A stretch of DNA of 64,000 nt. Source: Rhineura floridana. Taxonomy: Eukaryota > Chordata > Lepidosauria > Squamata > Rhineuridae. Numbering within the stretch: position 1 is the first letter of the stretch; the number at the start of each line of letters is the position of its first letter. This document shows positions 21,461-32,900 of the stretch, one piece after another. The stretch covers positions 188,358,934-188,422,933 of the forward strand of contig NC_084484.1 in NCBI RefSeq assembly GCF_030035675.1. Reading direction: 5' to 3'. Under the pieces are notes generated by a model, which saw only the letters and a list, made by a program, of their open reading frames with translations, did not search any database and was not told where the DNA came from. The translations under genes were made by a program, and so were the position numbers.

Positions 21461-24400
21461 TCATCGTCGCTTGTAGAGGCAAGGCCGGAGCACCAGGCCT
21501 GGCGGGGGAGGGGCCCGAGGACCTGGATCTGGACTCTGTTGCCTCTGCCCTCGTGGGGCCGCCGGGGCCGGAGCACGGACCTTGCACAGCGCGAAGGTGT
21601 AGAAGTGGCTGCCGGAGACGTCCTGGGGAGAGAGAGGAACGGCTGCCTGAGCGGAGAGGCGGGAGGCCCGAGGGGCACATCACCCGCCCCGCCCTTCTCT
21701 GACCCTCCCCGGCAGGCTCTGGGGGCGGTGGCTGGCCGGCTGGCTGTCCCTCACCCCCTCCCCCCGGACACGCTGCGACTGCTTCACCCAGGTGGGTCAG
21801 AGAGGCTTTTCCCCCCCCCCGCTGCTCAGAGGAAGGGAGGGAGGCTGCTCCGCCCGCTGGGCCGGGCCTGGCCTTACCTTGGAAACCAGCTTGAAGCCCA
21901 GCTGGGCGAGCGCCCCCACGAAGGCCCGGACGTCCCGGAAGCGGCTGGCAATTTCGGCCACGAGCAAGGTGCCCCTGCGGGACAGAGGAGGGGGGGAGGG
22001 CGTCAGAATGGATGTGAAATGGGGTGGGGGGAGGGGTGGGCATCCTTCCCCCCACCCCGGCCCGCAAGGTCAGTCTGGATGTGCCCTCGATCACCCTCAG
22101 CAGGGAAGGAGATGTAAGACACAAAGGTTTCTCCAACGTTTTGTTTTTATGATGTGTTTGTTTATTTATTTTATGATGTGTTAAAGTGTTTTTAGTGCTT
22201 TTGTTTGCTGCCCTGGGCTCCTACTGGGAGAAAGGACAGGATATAAATGTAATAAATAAGTAAGAACAATGGGGGTTGCAAAGTGCCTGGCCCCTTCCTT
22301 TGCGTCTCTGCAGCTGCCTCTTTGGTCTCCCAGGCCTTTAAACCATCTCATTGGGCAAGCCCTGCTTCGTTGTGGTTTATTATTATTTAGTCACCTTATA
22401 CCAAAAGTCTGAAGGTGCCTTACAGCAGAAAAAACAAAATTGTGTAAAGTATTTCAAAACAGAATTCTAAAAAGTAATCATGCACAAATTCCCAAACACG
22501 TCAGAAACACAGACACCCTTCAATGTTAGCATGGTCCCTAAGAGGTTAATCAACAAATCCCACAAAGCACAGCAGGTAAAAAAGGTGTATGAAAGGTCTG
22601 GGAGAAAACAAGCGTCTTTGCCACCAAAAACACTTTAATGTTAGCTTTATGTAGTATTTTATTGTTCTTGTTGATGCTTTTAATTATTAGCTTCTATTTA
22701 AAGAATGTGTTTTACTGTTTGCCCTGTAAGGAGCCCAGGGAATATTTGACGAGTGGCTGCAAAAATGTAATAAAACATGCAAGCAGCAGAAGATAACCGC
22801 CAAGCAGGCTGTGAGCACAACTACCTTCTCCCATCCGCCTTTGTTCTGCACTGACGGATGTTCAGAGGCAAGCTGGTGCTGCCACCTCTGATCCTGCGGG
22901 TAGCCTGTAGCAATCATGACCAGTAGCCACTGATAGTCTTATCCTCCATGAATCTGCATAATCAGTTCCCTCTAAAAATCATCACCATTTCTGGCAACAG
23001 CAAGTTACCTAACAAACCTATTTTCCCTGCTTGCAAGGCTCACAGCAATTACAAAACCTAAAGTCAGTCTATCATAATAGTAATAATAATAAAAAGTGCT
23101 ATTTAGATACACCAGCACTCTTCAGGTACTTGAAAGGTTGTCACAGAGAAGATCTCTTCTTGATCATCCCAAAGTGCTGGACATGGAATAATGGGCTCAA
23201 ATTGCAGGAAGCCAGACTTTGGCTGAACATCAGGAAAAACTTCCTAACAGCTGGAGTGGCACAACAATGGAACCAATGACCTAGGGTGGTGGTGGGCTCT
23301 CCAACACTGGAGGCATTCAAGAGGCAGTTGGACAGCCATGCGTTGGGTATGCTTTAACTTGGATTTCTGTATTGAGCAAGGGGGTTGGGCTACAGGGCCT
23401 TACAGGCCCCTTCCAACTCTACTATTCCATGATTCTACATGAGGGAAGTTTGGCCAGGCTTTCAAAGACCATTCATCTTGAGGTTCTTGTTCACTGCAGC
23501 CTTAGATTCTAGCTTGTGGAAGAGCTGCTGCCTCCTTTGTGATTTCTGGTAGAGATCAGAGGAGGGAGTTGCTCAAGGCTGCCACTCTGTGACTTTCAGG
23601 AATGACCCAAAGGCACCTTGGCTGAAGCCCTTCACTGACCAATAAAATAAGCATCAGGTAGAGCTACAAGCTTTAATCACTAGGTCAATCCACTAAAGGA
23701 TTATCTAGTCCAGCATGCTGTTTCCCACAGTGGCTGGCCAGATGCCTTCCGGAAGCCATGAGTGGATAGGAGCCTAGAAAACTGTCTTATGCTGGCCCAT
23801 TGGGGTCCATATAGGTCAAGGTTAGGGAACTTGTGGTGTACATGGCTCCCACCCCCCCGCTGCCTTTTTCATCCTCACACAACCCAGTGAAGTAGATTAG
23901 GCTCAGAGACAGTGACAAGGTCACCCAGTGAGCTTCACAAGTGAGTGGAGATTCGAACCCTGGCCTCTCCCAGGTCCTAGTCCAACACTCTAACCACTAC
24001 ACCACACTGGCTCTCACTGAATCCAACACATCTGGCGTGCCACACGTTTCCCATCCTTGATCAGCTCAATATTGTCTACATGCTGACTCTCACTGGAGGC
24101 TCTCCAGGATTTCAGACAAAGGTCTCTTCCAGCCCTGCCGGAAGCTGCCAGGAACTGACCGACATACAAAGCAGGTGATCTCTCTCCCGCAGAGAGACAG
24201 CCCAACAGCTGGTATTCAAAAGGAATTGGTGGCAAGGACCAATTTTAAATGATGAGAACAATCAGTGAGGCTTCATATTAAAGAGCTTCACACTTGCCTG
24301 TTTTGAGACTATTTTGATATCCATAACAGGTTCAGAGGAGGGCAACAAGGATGATCAGGGGACTGGAACCAAAGCCGAAAGAACTGGGCATATTTAGTCT

Positions 24401-27400
24401 GGAGAACAGAAGACTGAGGGGACATCATAGAATCATAGAATAGTAGAGTTGGAAGGGGCCTATAAGGCCATCAAGGCCAACCCCCTACTCAATGCAGGAA
24501 TAGCACTCTTTAAGTACATGAAAAGGTTGCCACACAGAGGAGGGCTGGGATCTCTTCTTGATTGTCCCAGAGTGCAGGACACAGAATAATGGGCTCAAGT
24601 TGCAGGAAGCCAGATTTTGACTGAATGTCGAGTCATATGACAACGGAACCAATTACCTAGAGAAGTAATGGGCTCTCCGACACTGGAGGCCTTCAAGAGG
24701 CAGCTGGACAGCCATCTGTCGGGAATGCTTCAATTGGGATTCCTGCATTGAGCAGAAGGTTGGACTTGATGGCCTTATAGGTCCCTTCCAACTCTACTAT
24801 AATATTACTGAAAAAAATATGGTTGCATGATTGAAATAGCAGTAATACTGAGATTTTGTTAATCTGCGCATTTAGGTGATTCATGCACTAAAGACTTAGT
24901 TAGTTAGACAGCTAAACATATTTCAGTGTTTCACAGCCCTAATTTATAACTGGCAGTGCCCTGATCAGCAATGACAAGTGGTCCCCCACTTCTCCCCCCC
25001 CCCACTAGTGACCCCTTCGAGCTCCAGTTACCCAGTTCGCAGCACACGGTTGGCCTCTTCCAGGATCTCATGCAGGTTGGTACCCATGAGTGCCAGGCAG
25101 AAAACAGCCACATCAACTGATTCATCTTCCAGGGGGACCTGCAAGGAAGGAGCAAGCAACAATCAGAAATCTGGGGGTGGGGGGAGCAGTGTGTGGGATC
25201 ATCCCGTGGATACTGGAGCAGGAGAAACCATGTGGACACCAGCTAGGCCAAAGTCTGGGAGGAAGCTGGTATAACGAGAGCCTAGGCAACCCGACTGTTG
25301 GGGACCCTGACCCTCCCCCTCCTACGTACCTGGGCCATGTCACAAACAGTGACTCGGGGGTCCAGCGCCACCAGATCAAAGCAGTGCACTCTGTTCCGTA
25401 GGCTGCGGGCCAACACGCAGTCTCCACAACCGAAATCTGCCACCACAAGTGATGCCGGTCTAGGGGGGGAAAGATAAGTGGCTTGGAATCAGGAGCAAAA
25501 GCCAGAACTTGTCACCAATTCTGTATTTGCTGTGTGAACTCTTCTATATGCTAACAAGGGTGTTGTATCGTGCACATGTGCTTAACTAACCATCATTGCC
25601 CCCTGTACCACTTGCAGGTTGCTAGGATACCAAAGATGATATGCAGACCCAAGGTTTGCTTACAAGGAGAGAATGTTTACTGAGTAACTTACAAAGCACA
25701 GGTGTACCCAATAAAGGTGGATCAGACTCCACAGCCCTGCAGAAGCTGGTGTCAGTCTGAACAACACCAAACTGGGCAACAAGCAAAAGTTATATAGGAT
25801 AATTGTTTCCAAGCACAGTGGTGAATAACTAATTGCTACAAAGGATTAGGTCACAGCTTTCCCAGCATAGCACTTCAGTGATGGAGGCTCTTTCCCAGGG
25901 TCATACAGCATAACAATAGCTGATAAGCACAGCCTCTCGCTTCCCTGGCGGAGAGTTAACTGCTCCAAGGACTACACTATCTGGTTAACAAGGCACCTTC
26001 CCAGCATCACACAGCATCCTTGGCAGGGCCTCAAAGTGCTAGCTGCCTCAGATTAGGCACCAGGTGGCTCTGAGCTCACACTGGCCGTCCCTTGACCCAT
26101 CTTCAGCTAAATGCTTAGGACTCAGGCTGGGGGGGAGGGGAAGACAAGCCCCCCTTGCCTAAAGGCAGCTATTCTGCTGGTGAAGAGGCTGAGCATCTGC
26201 CCACAGGCCGATACACTCCCCGCCTTTACCTGTGACGCAGATAGCGCACAAGGCGCTGCACAGGACTTTCAGGCCACTGGGCTACCTGCCGCGCAAAGCC
26301 CCGGTGATAAACAGCCAAGGCCTCTGGGTCCTCCCAGAAGAGCCGGGCTGCCTCCTGGCTGGAGCATGTGTAGAGCTGCTGGTTGATATAGCGGAAGCGA
26401 GCTGAATCCAGGCGCGCCTCCATGCGCAGCCGCAGGGATGCTTCCCGGCTGCTGAGAGGCTCTGTGGTTGCCAGGTCTTCCTGGGTCCTAGGAGGCTCCT
26501 CTGGTCCAGAGGCCACGAGGGGCTGCACAGCATCGAGATCTGCCTTGAACTTGTTCTTCTGGCGCCGCCTGTTCTTCTGGCGGTTCCTCCACTGCCTCCT
26601 GGTCAGCAGCTGCCTTGGCCCCTCCTCTGCGAGCCCGGTGACTTCCTTAGTCCCAGGGCACCTCTGCTTGCTGCTGGGCACAACTGGGCTGCCATCTCCA
26701 GCTGCTGCCGCTTCACCTGGACAGAGATAAGGACTGAGATGCTGGGCACAGGACTGCGCTACCCCCAATCCCACCAGTGCTGACCGAGTTAACCAAGCCA
26801 AAGTTTTCAGGCCATGGGAAGTTACAGTTCAACTTTGTTCCAAATTAGACAGATCTGGAGTCCTGTCTAGTTCTAGATTCTACACTTTAAGATGGATATC
26901 ACTGGCAAATTAGGACAGGATCGGAAGGGAACAGAACGGACGGCGAGGAGTATAGAAAACCCGTCCTGTGAAGGAAGGTTGCAGGACCAGGGTATGTTTT
27001 GCCTCTGACTGGAAAGAAGGCTGCGAGGGGCGAGGAGGGGGCATGACAGCGCTCTTCCAATACCTCAGAAAGGCTGCAGCACTGAGGGGCCAATCCTGGT
27101 TTTCCTAGTTACCCCCTCCCCCATGCCTGAGGACAGGACTAGACCTGAAGGGCTTAGTTATGGGGGGGGCAATTTGTGAGCAACGACGACTTGACAGCAA
27201 GAGCAGCTCGGCACTGGACCTATTGCCTAGAGTGGGTAGGTGGGGGCGGGGTCTCTCCCTCACTGGGGGTCCTCAAGCAGTACCTCTCAGCCTCTGTTTC
27301 CCCAGCTGAAATCAGAATCACAGGGACCTACCACAGCCTTCTCAAAAATGCTACCAGGCAAAAGTGGTACCTGCAGGGTAGTAAGTAGAGTTACAAATGT

Positions 27401-28696
27401 GGAGCCTGGGCAGGGACTCTGCTGCTTTTGTACAGCACCTAACATGTGACGGGCTAGAAAAGCATTTGGCAAGACTCACAACAGGACACCTAAGAAAAGC
27501 CTCTTCCAAGCCTCACTGTGGCCGTCCCACAAAAACAGCTCATGTAACAGCACACGTTAGGTAGAAGCAGCTCCCCTAAGCTTCATAGCACTTGCTCCTA
27601 GCGAGTGCTGCCTTGGGTATTGCCTTTGAGGCAGAAAGTGTGGGGTACGTATCTAAATAGATCCTTGGGGAAGGGCCGTAACTCAGTAGCCAAGCATCTG
27701 CTTTGCACACGGTTGACACTGGGCTCAACCCCTGGCAGCATCTCCAGGTCAGGCTGGGGAAGGAGGGCCTTGCCTGACCGCTGGAGAGATGAGAAGGCCC
27801 TCTGCCTGGTTCAGTTAGTGGGCAGCCTCTTGTATTCCTTCCTAGGTAAATGAGTAGTTCAGGATTGCTGATTTTGAACAGAACACCCTCCCTGGCGTGT
27901 AGCCCATAGGGAGAAGCTGGCTGCTTGGGGTCCATCCAGGCCAGTGTTGCTCCTGCCAGCAGCTGTGGCTGCAGCAATAGCTCCTCTCGGGGTTCAGGCA
28001 GAGGGACTTCCTGGCTGTCTGGGAGATGCCGGCTGGGACTGAACCTGCAAGGCAGAAGAGGGACTACTGCAGAGGAAGGAAGGGAAATCTTAAACGCAGA
28101 AGGTGCCCGCTCCCTGCTTTACGCTGCAGAAACGCCGCCGAGCGCCTCCGGGTCCACCTCCAAGAAGTCGTGCCGGCTCTCCCCTGGTCGGGTCAGAAAC
28201 TCCTCCACGCGAGCAGAGCGCAACGTCCCAGCCGCGGTCTTCCGAAGCAGCTCGGCGGATGCACACGAGCTGGGCGGCGGGCACGGCAGTGGCCCCGGAG
28301 CTCTCACCTGGCGCCCGCTTTCTCCTCCGGGCGCGGGGGCCTCGTGGCTGCTTGCTCACCTCCGGCGCCCGCTCCCTCCGCCTCCCGCCATAGTGTGTCG
28401 CCAGCCGCTCCTCCGGCGCCGGGTCAGAAGCGCTGCTCCCGCTGCTGCCCCCGCCGAGGCGCGGCGGCGCCGGTGCCCGCGGCGTGAGGCCCTGCAGGCG
28501 GCGCAGGGTCGCCAAGAGTCTCCGGCGCGGCTGGGGCCCGCTCCGACCTGCGGGGCTCTGCGAGCAACGAGAAAAGAGTCAGCCCCGGAACGACGGGCAG
28601 GGATCCGGGGAAGGGGTGCTGGCTACTCACCGCGGGGCGCGGGCAGCCCCCAGGCCCAGCCGGCGCCTCCTCGTCCCACTCGCTCTCCTCGAACAT
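21461..28696 (-). CDS. RRP8: RRP8, ribosomal RNA-processing protein 8 (nucleolar methyltransferase)
   Basis: SAM-dependent methyltransferase of the nucleolus. In mammals it makes m1A in 28S rRNA and is part of the eNoSC silencing complex. Seven exons: 28696-28631, 28557-28308, 26716-26230, 25459-25330, 25138-25032, 21974-21878 and 21622-21461, giving 432 aa (human 456). The N-terminus MFEESEW and the basic [13 protein letters not shown]-like block (here [13 protein letters not shown]) match RRP8. Motif I is [10 protein letters not shown], followed by [28 protein letters not shown] and the C-terminal PCLYKRR. Exon 2 must end at 28308 and not at the closer GTGAGC near 28359, because only this donor gives the phase needed by exon 3. 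The last two exons lie in the right duplication copy, 3 kb of repeats away from exon 5. Upstream it diverges from ILK. Confidence 0.93.
22150..22260 (+). repeat. L2 LINE 3' tail inside the 602-bp segment
   Basis: TTAAAGTGTTTTTAGTGCTT, then GCCCTGGGCTCCTACTGGGA and a final AATAAATAAG. It is present only in the right duplication copy. An AT-rich LINE-like tail follows at 22375-22500. Confidence 0.6.
24320..24810 (+). repeat. CR1 LINE 3' end with a second CR1 tail inserted
   Basis: CR1 3' sequence (AGGTTCAGAGGAGGGCAAC, then AATAATGGGCTCAAGTTGCA, ending CCTTCCAACTCTACTAT) is interrupted at about 24425-24500 by an opposite-strand CR1 tail (AATCATAGAATAGTAGAGTT). Confidence 0.6.
27665..27850 (+). 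repeat. tRNA-derived SINE
   Basis: GGGCCGTAACTCAGTAGCC head, a GGCTCAACCCCTGGCAGC B-box-like part, then a short body. It lies in RRP8 intron 2. The same family occurs at 7845 and, reversed, at 52175. The other parts of this intron (26717-27664, 27851-28307) and the 25460-26229 intron show nothing that I can name. Confidence 0.55.
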
Positions 28697-29979
28697 GCCT
28701 CAGCGGCAGCCGGGCCGAGCGGCCCCTGGAGCTGCGCGGGGAAGAAGAGCCGGAACCGCCCGCTCGGGCCCCGCGCCGTTGGCAGCCCCTCCCTGGCCGT
28801 GCGAGGAGCTTCCCTCGCAAAGCCGCGGCGCCCCCTGCGACCCTCACGCCGCCGGCAGTTCCCGGCTTCCGGCTGCCCCCTGCGCCGCCCCTTTCCGGCG
28901 AGAGGTCCGCACAAGTCTCCCCCTGGCGCCCGGAGGCCGCAACAGCGCCGCAGGGAGCGCCCCTCTTTGCGTAAGGGAGCGCGCGCATGCGTGGATTTGC
29001 CCGGGGAGTGGTCGTGCTGGGGGAGGCTGACCTCGCCCGCCGCCGCCGCCGGTGCCTGCCGGAGATTTTGCCGCCGCCGCCTGGCGAGGAGGGGCCGCCC
29101 CCGCAGGGATCCGCTCCAGCCGCCGCCGGGCGAGCGCCCTTCGCTGCCGCTCGCTCTTCTGGAGCCAGTGGCCGCTGCCGCCGAGCGGGGCAGTGAGAAG
29201 AGCGCGGGCCGGAGGGAACCGCCCGAGGGGTCTTCGGGGCGGAGCCCAGCCCGGGGACTCGCCACACACGGAGCCGCCGCCGCGACCGGGGCAAGTGTCG
29301 AACGGAGCGGAGCGGGGCGGGGCGGGGCGGGCGGGACAAGACAGCCCGGCCGTAGCGGATCCGGCCCCCTCGCCGACCGCAGCGACGCCCTGGGCAGGTG
29401 ACAGAGGCCGGCCCCACCCGGAGTTGCAGGGAGGCGTAGTCGCGGCGGCCTGGGGCAGAGGAGCCCAGGCGCTGCTGGCGCAGGAGGCTGTTCGCCGCCC
29501 CCCTCCTGCCTGGGCGGAGGGCGCCGGTCCTCTGCGGTGCAGCCGGCGGGCGCCACGGATCTGCTGAGGGGACGCGGAACGGCGGGGGGGGGTGGCCGGC
29601 GAGAGGAGAGAGGGCGGGGGCGCCCTCCTCTCAGGCCCTCCTCGGCCGCAGTGGGGATATCGGGTCCCGGCCACAGCGGGGGCTCCTGCCTGGCTGCTGC
29701 CCTCTTTCCAGCGGCTGCGATGAGTCCGGCCGCTGGGAGATTCCCAGGGCTGGGCCGCCCGGGTAGGCAGCCTCACCCAGGAGGGGGCGCCCCCTCGGCA
29801 GAGGTCTTCCTGCCGACGCAGCCGACCGAATCCGCCGGCGCTGCCCGGAACATATGTGGGGCAGCGGTGGGGGACAGCGATAGGACGTGAGCAACGTTTT
29901 GGGGGGAGGCTCGGTGGCTCCCCGCGGGCCGGTCCAACATCTGCTGCTGGCTCATGGTGGCCTTCCCGCAGGAGGGACC
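28697..29979. promoter_or_regulatory. Bidirectional CpG-island promoter region of RRP8 and ILK
   Basis: 1.28 kb between the divergent start codons, very rich in CpG from about 28.4 to 29.8 kb, without a TATA box. GCGCATGCGT at 28983-28992 fits the NRF1 consensus. Non-coding ILK leader exon(s) must lie here. GAC|GTGAGC near 29886 is a possible leader donor, paired with the acceptor at 29970-29971. The many long open frames here are an effect of GC content. Confidence 0.65.
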
Positions 29980-32900
29980 ATGGACGACATTTTCACCCAG
30001 TGCCGGGAGGGCAACGCGGTGGCCGTGCGCCTCTGGCTGGACAACACGGAGAACGATCTCAACCAGGGGTGAGTGGGGGCGAGGACCAGCAGAGCCCCCT
30101 TCCTTAAGGGGCCGTCATCCTGTCTTTCGCCCTTTCCCCGGAGAGGACAGGAAATGCCGAACTCTGAAACACGTAGGCAGAAATCCCCTTGGCAGGCGCT
30201 GGGGAGCGGGCGGGGGGCTTGCTGAGGGAGCGGATGGCCAGACTCCAGAAGCCTCAGCTCCAGCCCACTGAAGGGGTTGTGCACTCCTGCCCCTCTTGGG
30301 GGAGGCTGCCAAGATGCTCTTGGCCTTGTTGCTCAGATGACTCTAGAGGAGTCTGGCGAGCCCTTGAGGCGGGGAGTCAACATGGGCCCCTTTGGAGGCA
30401 AAAGGGGGGTCAGTGTGTGCTTAAGCTGCCTGGCAAGCTATGAGCCACCTTCCTCAAGAAGCCAGCCTCTCTTCCTGGGCCAGGTGGCCTGGATTTGGGG
30501 GCTGGGCTGCCCGCTCCCCTGTGAAACTGCACCGTCTGGGCCAGGTGATGGACTGTCTCGCTCTCCTCTGGATCTGGCTCCCTTTCCAGTCCTCTGCAGT
30601 CCCCCCCCCAGTTTGATCCCCAGGGCTCGAAGGGAGCGAGATAGTCCCAAGGTTGCCCTGTGTTCCAGCAGGGAGTGCCCGGGCTGACCAGTAGCCTCTG
30701 GGGTCGAGAAAGGGAAGCTGCTGGTGCCCCTTCAGGGCTGGCTGTGTCTGGTCCAGGCTGGGTTCTCTTCGCCTTGAAGTTTCTACCTGCTCAGTCCCTT
30801 GTTGTTGTCCCAAAGGGGGAGCGGATCTCCCCCCGACCTCTTCCTGGCTCATATCTCCTTTTAAGGTCTGGCCTCCTTCTCTCTCTCTCTCTCTCTCTCT
30901 CTCCCCTGTGCTTGGCTGCAAAGTGAGACTAAGAAGGGGAAGAGGCGCCCTCAGAGGGATTCCTGAAGCTGTTGCAGCCGCTGCCGCTGCCTCTGACATT
31001 CCCAAGAACAAGCCCACACCCCAGATCGTAGCCCTTTGCTCCCTTGAGGCTGTGCCTTCTACCCAGGCCGGCCTTTCCTCCTCCTCCTCTGCCCACTGAG
31101 CTGGCCCCTCTCTTCCCTGCAGAGATGACCACGGCTTCAGCCCCCTGCACTGGGCCTGCCGTGAAGGCCGCTCCAGCGTGGTGGACATGCTGGTCATGCG
31201 AGGGGCACGCATCAACGTCATGAACCGTGGGGATGACACCCCCCTGCACCTGGCTGCCAGCCACGGGCACCGTGACATTGTCCAGAAGGTAGGCGGGACC
31301 TCTGCATGCTGATCCTTCGCCATCCTTTTCCTGGGTGTCTGAGAGCGGCCCCTGCTGGGAGAGGGGAGATGGTAGCAATTGAGCTGTGGGATCCTCCTCT
31401 GGGGTGTTGTGTTTCAGTTGGGGGGGATTTCCTACCCCAATTTACTGTCTTCTTTTGTGCAGCTAATCCAGTTCAAGGCTGACATCAACGCAGTGAATGA
31501 ACACGGGAATAGTCCCCTCCATTATGCCTGCTTTTGGGCCCAGGAGCAGGTGGCAGAGGTGAGGGCTGCAGTCGGGGGTGAGGGTTGTGGGGTATGCATG
31601 CACCCTCCCAGGTAGCAAAGCCAAGTGGTAGCAATATTTTTTATTTATTTCTAATTATGTTTTATTTAAGCAAATGTTTATATCCCAATTCATAGAAATT
31701 TTCCCTGCGGTTTGCAAAATGTAAACAAAATAAAATATCCAAAACAAAATAAGAGCCCCACAATAGAAGAGCAATGGCCAGCAGGAGGGAGGGAGGGAGG
31801 CGTGGTGCCCTGTAGGAGGCTGAACAGGCAGGGTGGTAGTAAGATGGAGGGGGGTTCCTCTTGCCTCACTCCTCCCACTTCCCCTCCTCAGGACCTGGTG
31901 ACCAGCGGGGCTCTCGTTAGCATCTGCAACAAATATGGGGAGACACCCCTGGACAAGGCGAAGACACCTCTGCGGGACTTGCTGAGAGGTGCGCTTGGCT
32001 TCTCCCCTCCCCTCCCCCCCCCCGTTTGTGGGGCTCTTGCCTCCTGCTGAGCTGGGCCCATCTTTGTTTGCTGTGTCTGGCTAAGACCACTTTCTCAGCA
32101 GCAGTGGTCTAAAGAATTCAGCCTTCAGCTGCCTTATCTCCCCTTTGTTTGGTGTTCATCAGCCCTGATAAAAGAGAACCTTCTCTAGGGCAAAGTCAGA
32201 ATTTCAGTGGGGCCTGTCGTTGTTCTGTCAGAGCTTCCTGGGATAAAGTGGAGAGGTGAATGGCATGGAGGGTGCCTAAAACAGGCCTTAGAGGGTGAGA
32301 GAGGACCCTATAAGTCCTTTTCAGAAAGAAGCTGGATCAGGCCAAAGGCCTACCGGATGCCTCTTCTGTGAAGCCCACAAGCAAGACCCGAGTGCAACAG
32401 CGCTCTCCCCTCCTGCCGTTGTCAGCAATTGGTATTCAGAACAGGGCTGTGGAGTCGGTATGCCAAACCTCCAACTCCTCTATTTTTCTACTGTTTGCCT
32501 CCGACTCCACCCAAAATTGCTTCCGACTTCACAGCCCTGGAAAGGGCTGTAAATGTCTTTTTAAATTGGAAGCTCTCATAGGAGCATTTTTATCACTGCC
32601 TGAATATGCGCTGATCTTGGCATCACAACATTTATCTTCATCTGGGTCCTGTGTCATACACTGACACACAAAATGTTTTCCATCTTGAGTTATGGTGAAA
32701 TGCTCAACTACAGCTGACTTCATGGGAAGCTTCTTTGACATTTTGAATTTATATTTTAAAAAATTTGTCAATCAAAATTTATTTTGAAGCCGGAGTCAGA
32801 GTCGGTACATTTCTACCGGCTCCACCCAAAATTGCTTCCGACTCCACAGCCCTGATTCAGAAGCATGCGTAGAATGTGCAATTCAGGGTTAGTATCCATG

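Larger units (their letters stand above)
21213..24223. repeat. Segmental duplication, right copy (RRP8 side)
   Basis: Direct-orientation partner of 16168-18605. It contains a stub of FBXW7L exon 1, the former FBXW7L promoter, both functional terminal RRP8 exons, the 602 bp lost from the left copy, and the shared 1.7-kb intron block. To its right the sequence runs on as native RRP8 intron. Confidence 0.9.

Noticed and set aside
25510-26110. Possible solo LTR in an RRP8 intron (contains AATAAA, LTR-like length)
   Set aside because: I could not find paired TG/CA ends or a flanking duplication.
26899-27093. Possible extra RRP8 exon
   Set aside because: Exons 2 and 3 already match in phase. This stretch has no fitting acceptor/donor pair and no similarity to RRP8.
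28090-28307. RRP8 exon 2 continuing past 28308
   Set aside because: CAG|GTGAGA at 28308 gives exactly the phase needed by the exon at 26716. Beyond it the frame becomes GC-rich noise and stops.
28484-29776. Several open frames of 260-350 codons on both strands in the RRP8-ILK interval
   Set aside because: The region is a CpG island with few A/T-rich stop codons. The frames overlap one another, have Arg/Pro/Ala-only composition and no domain.
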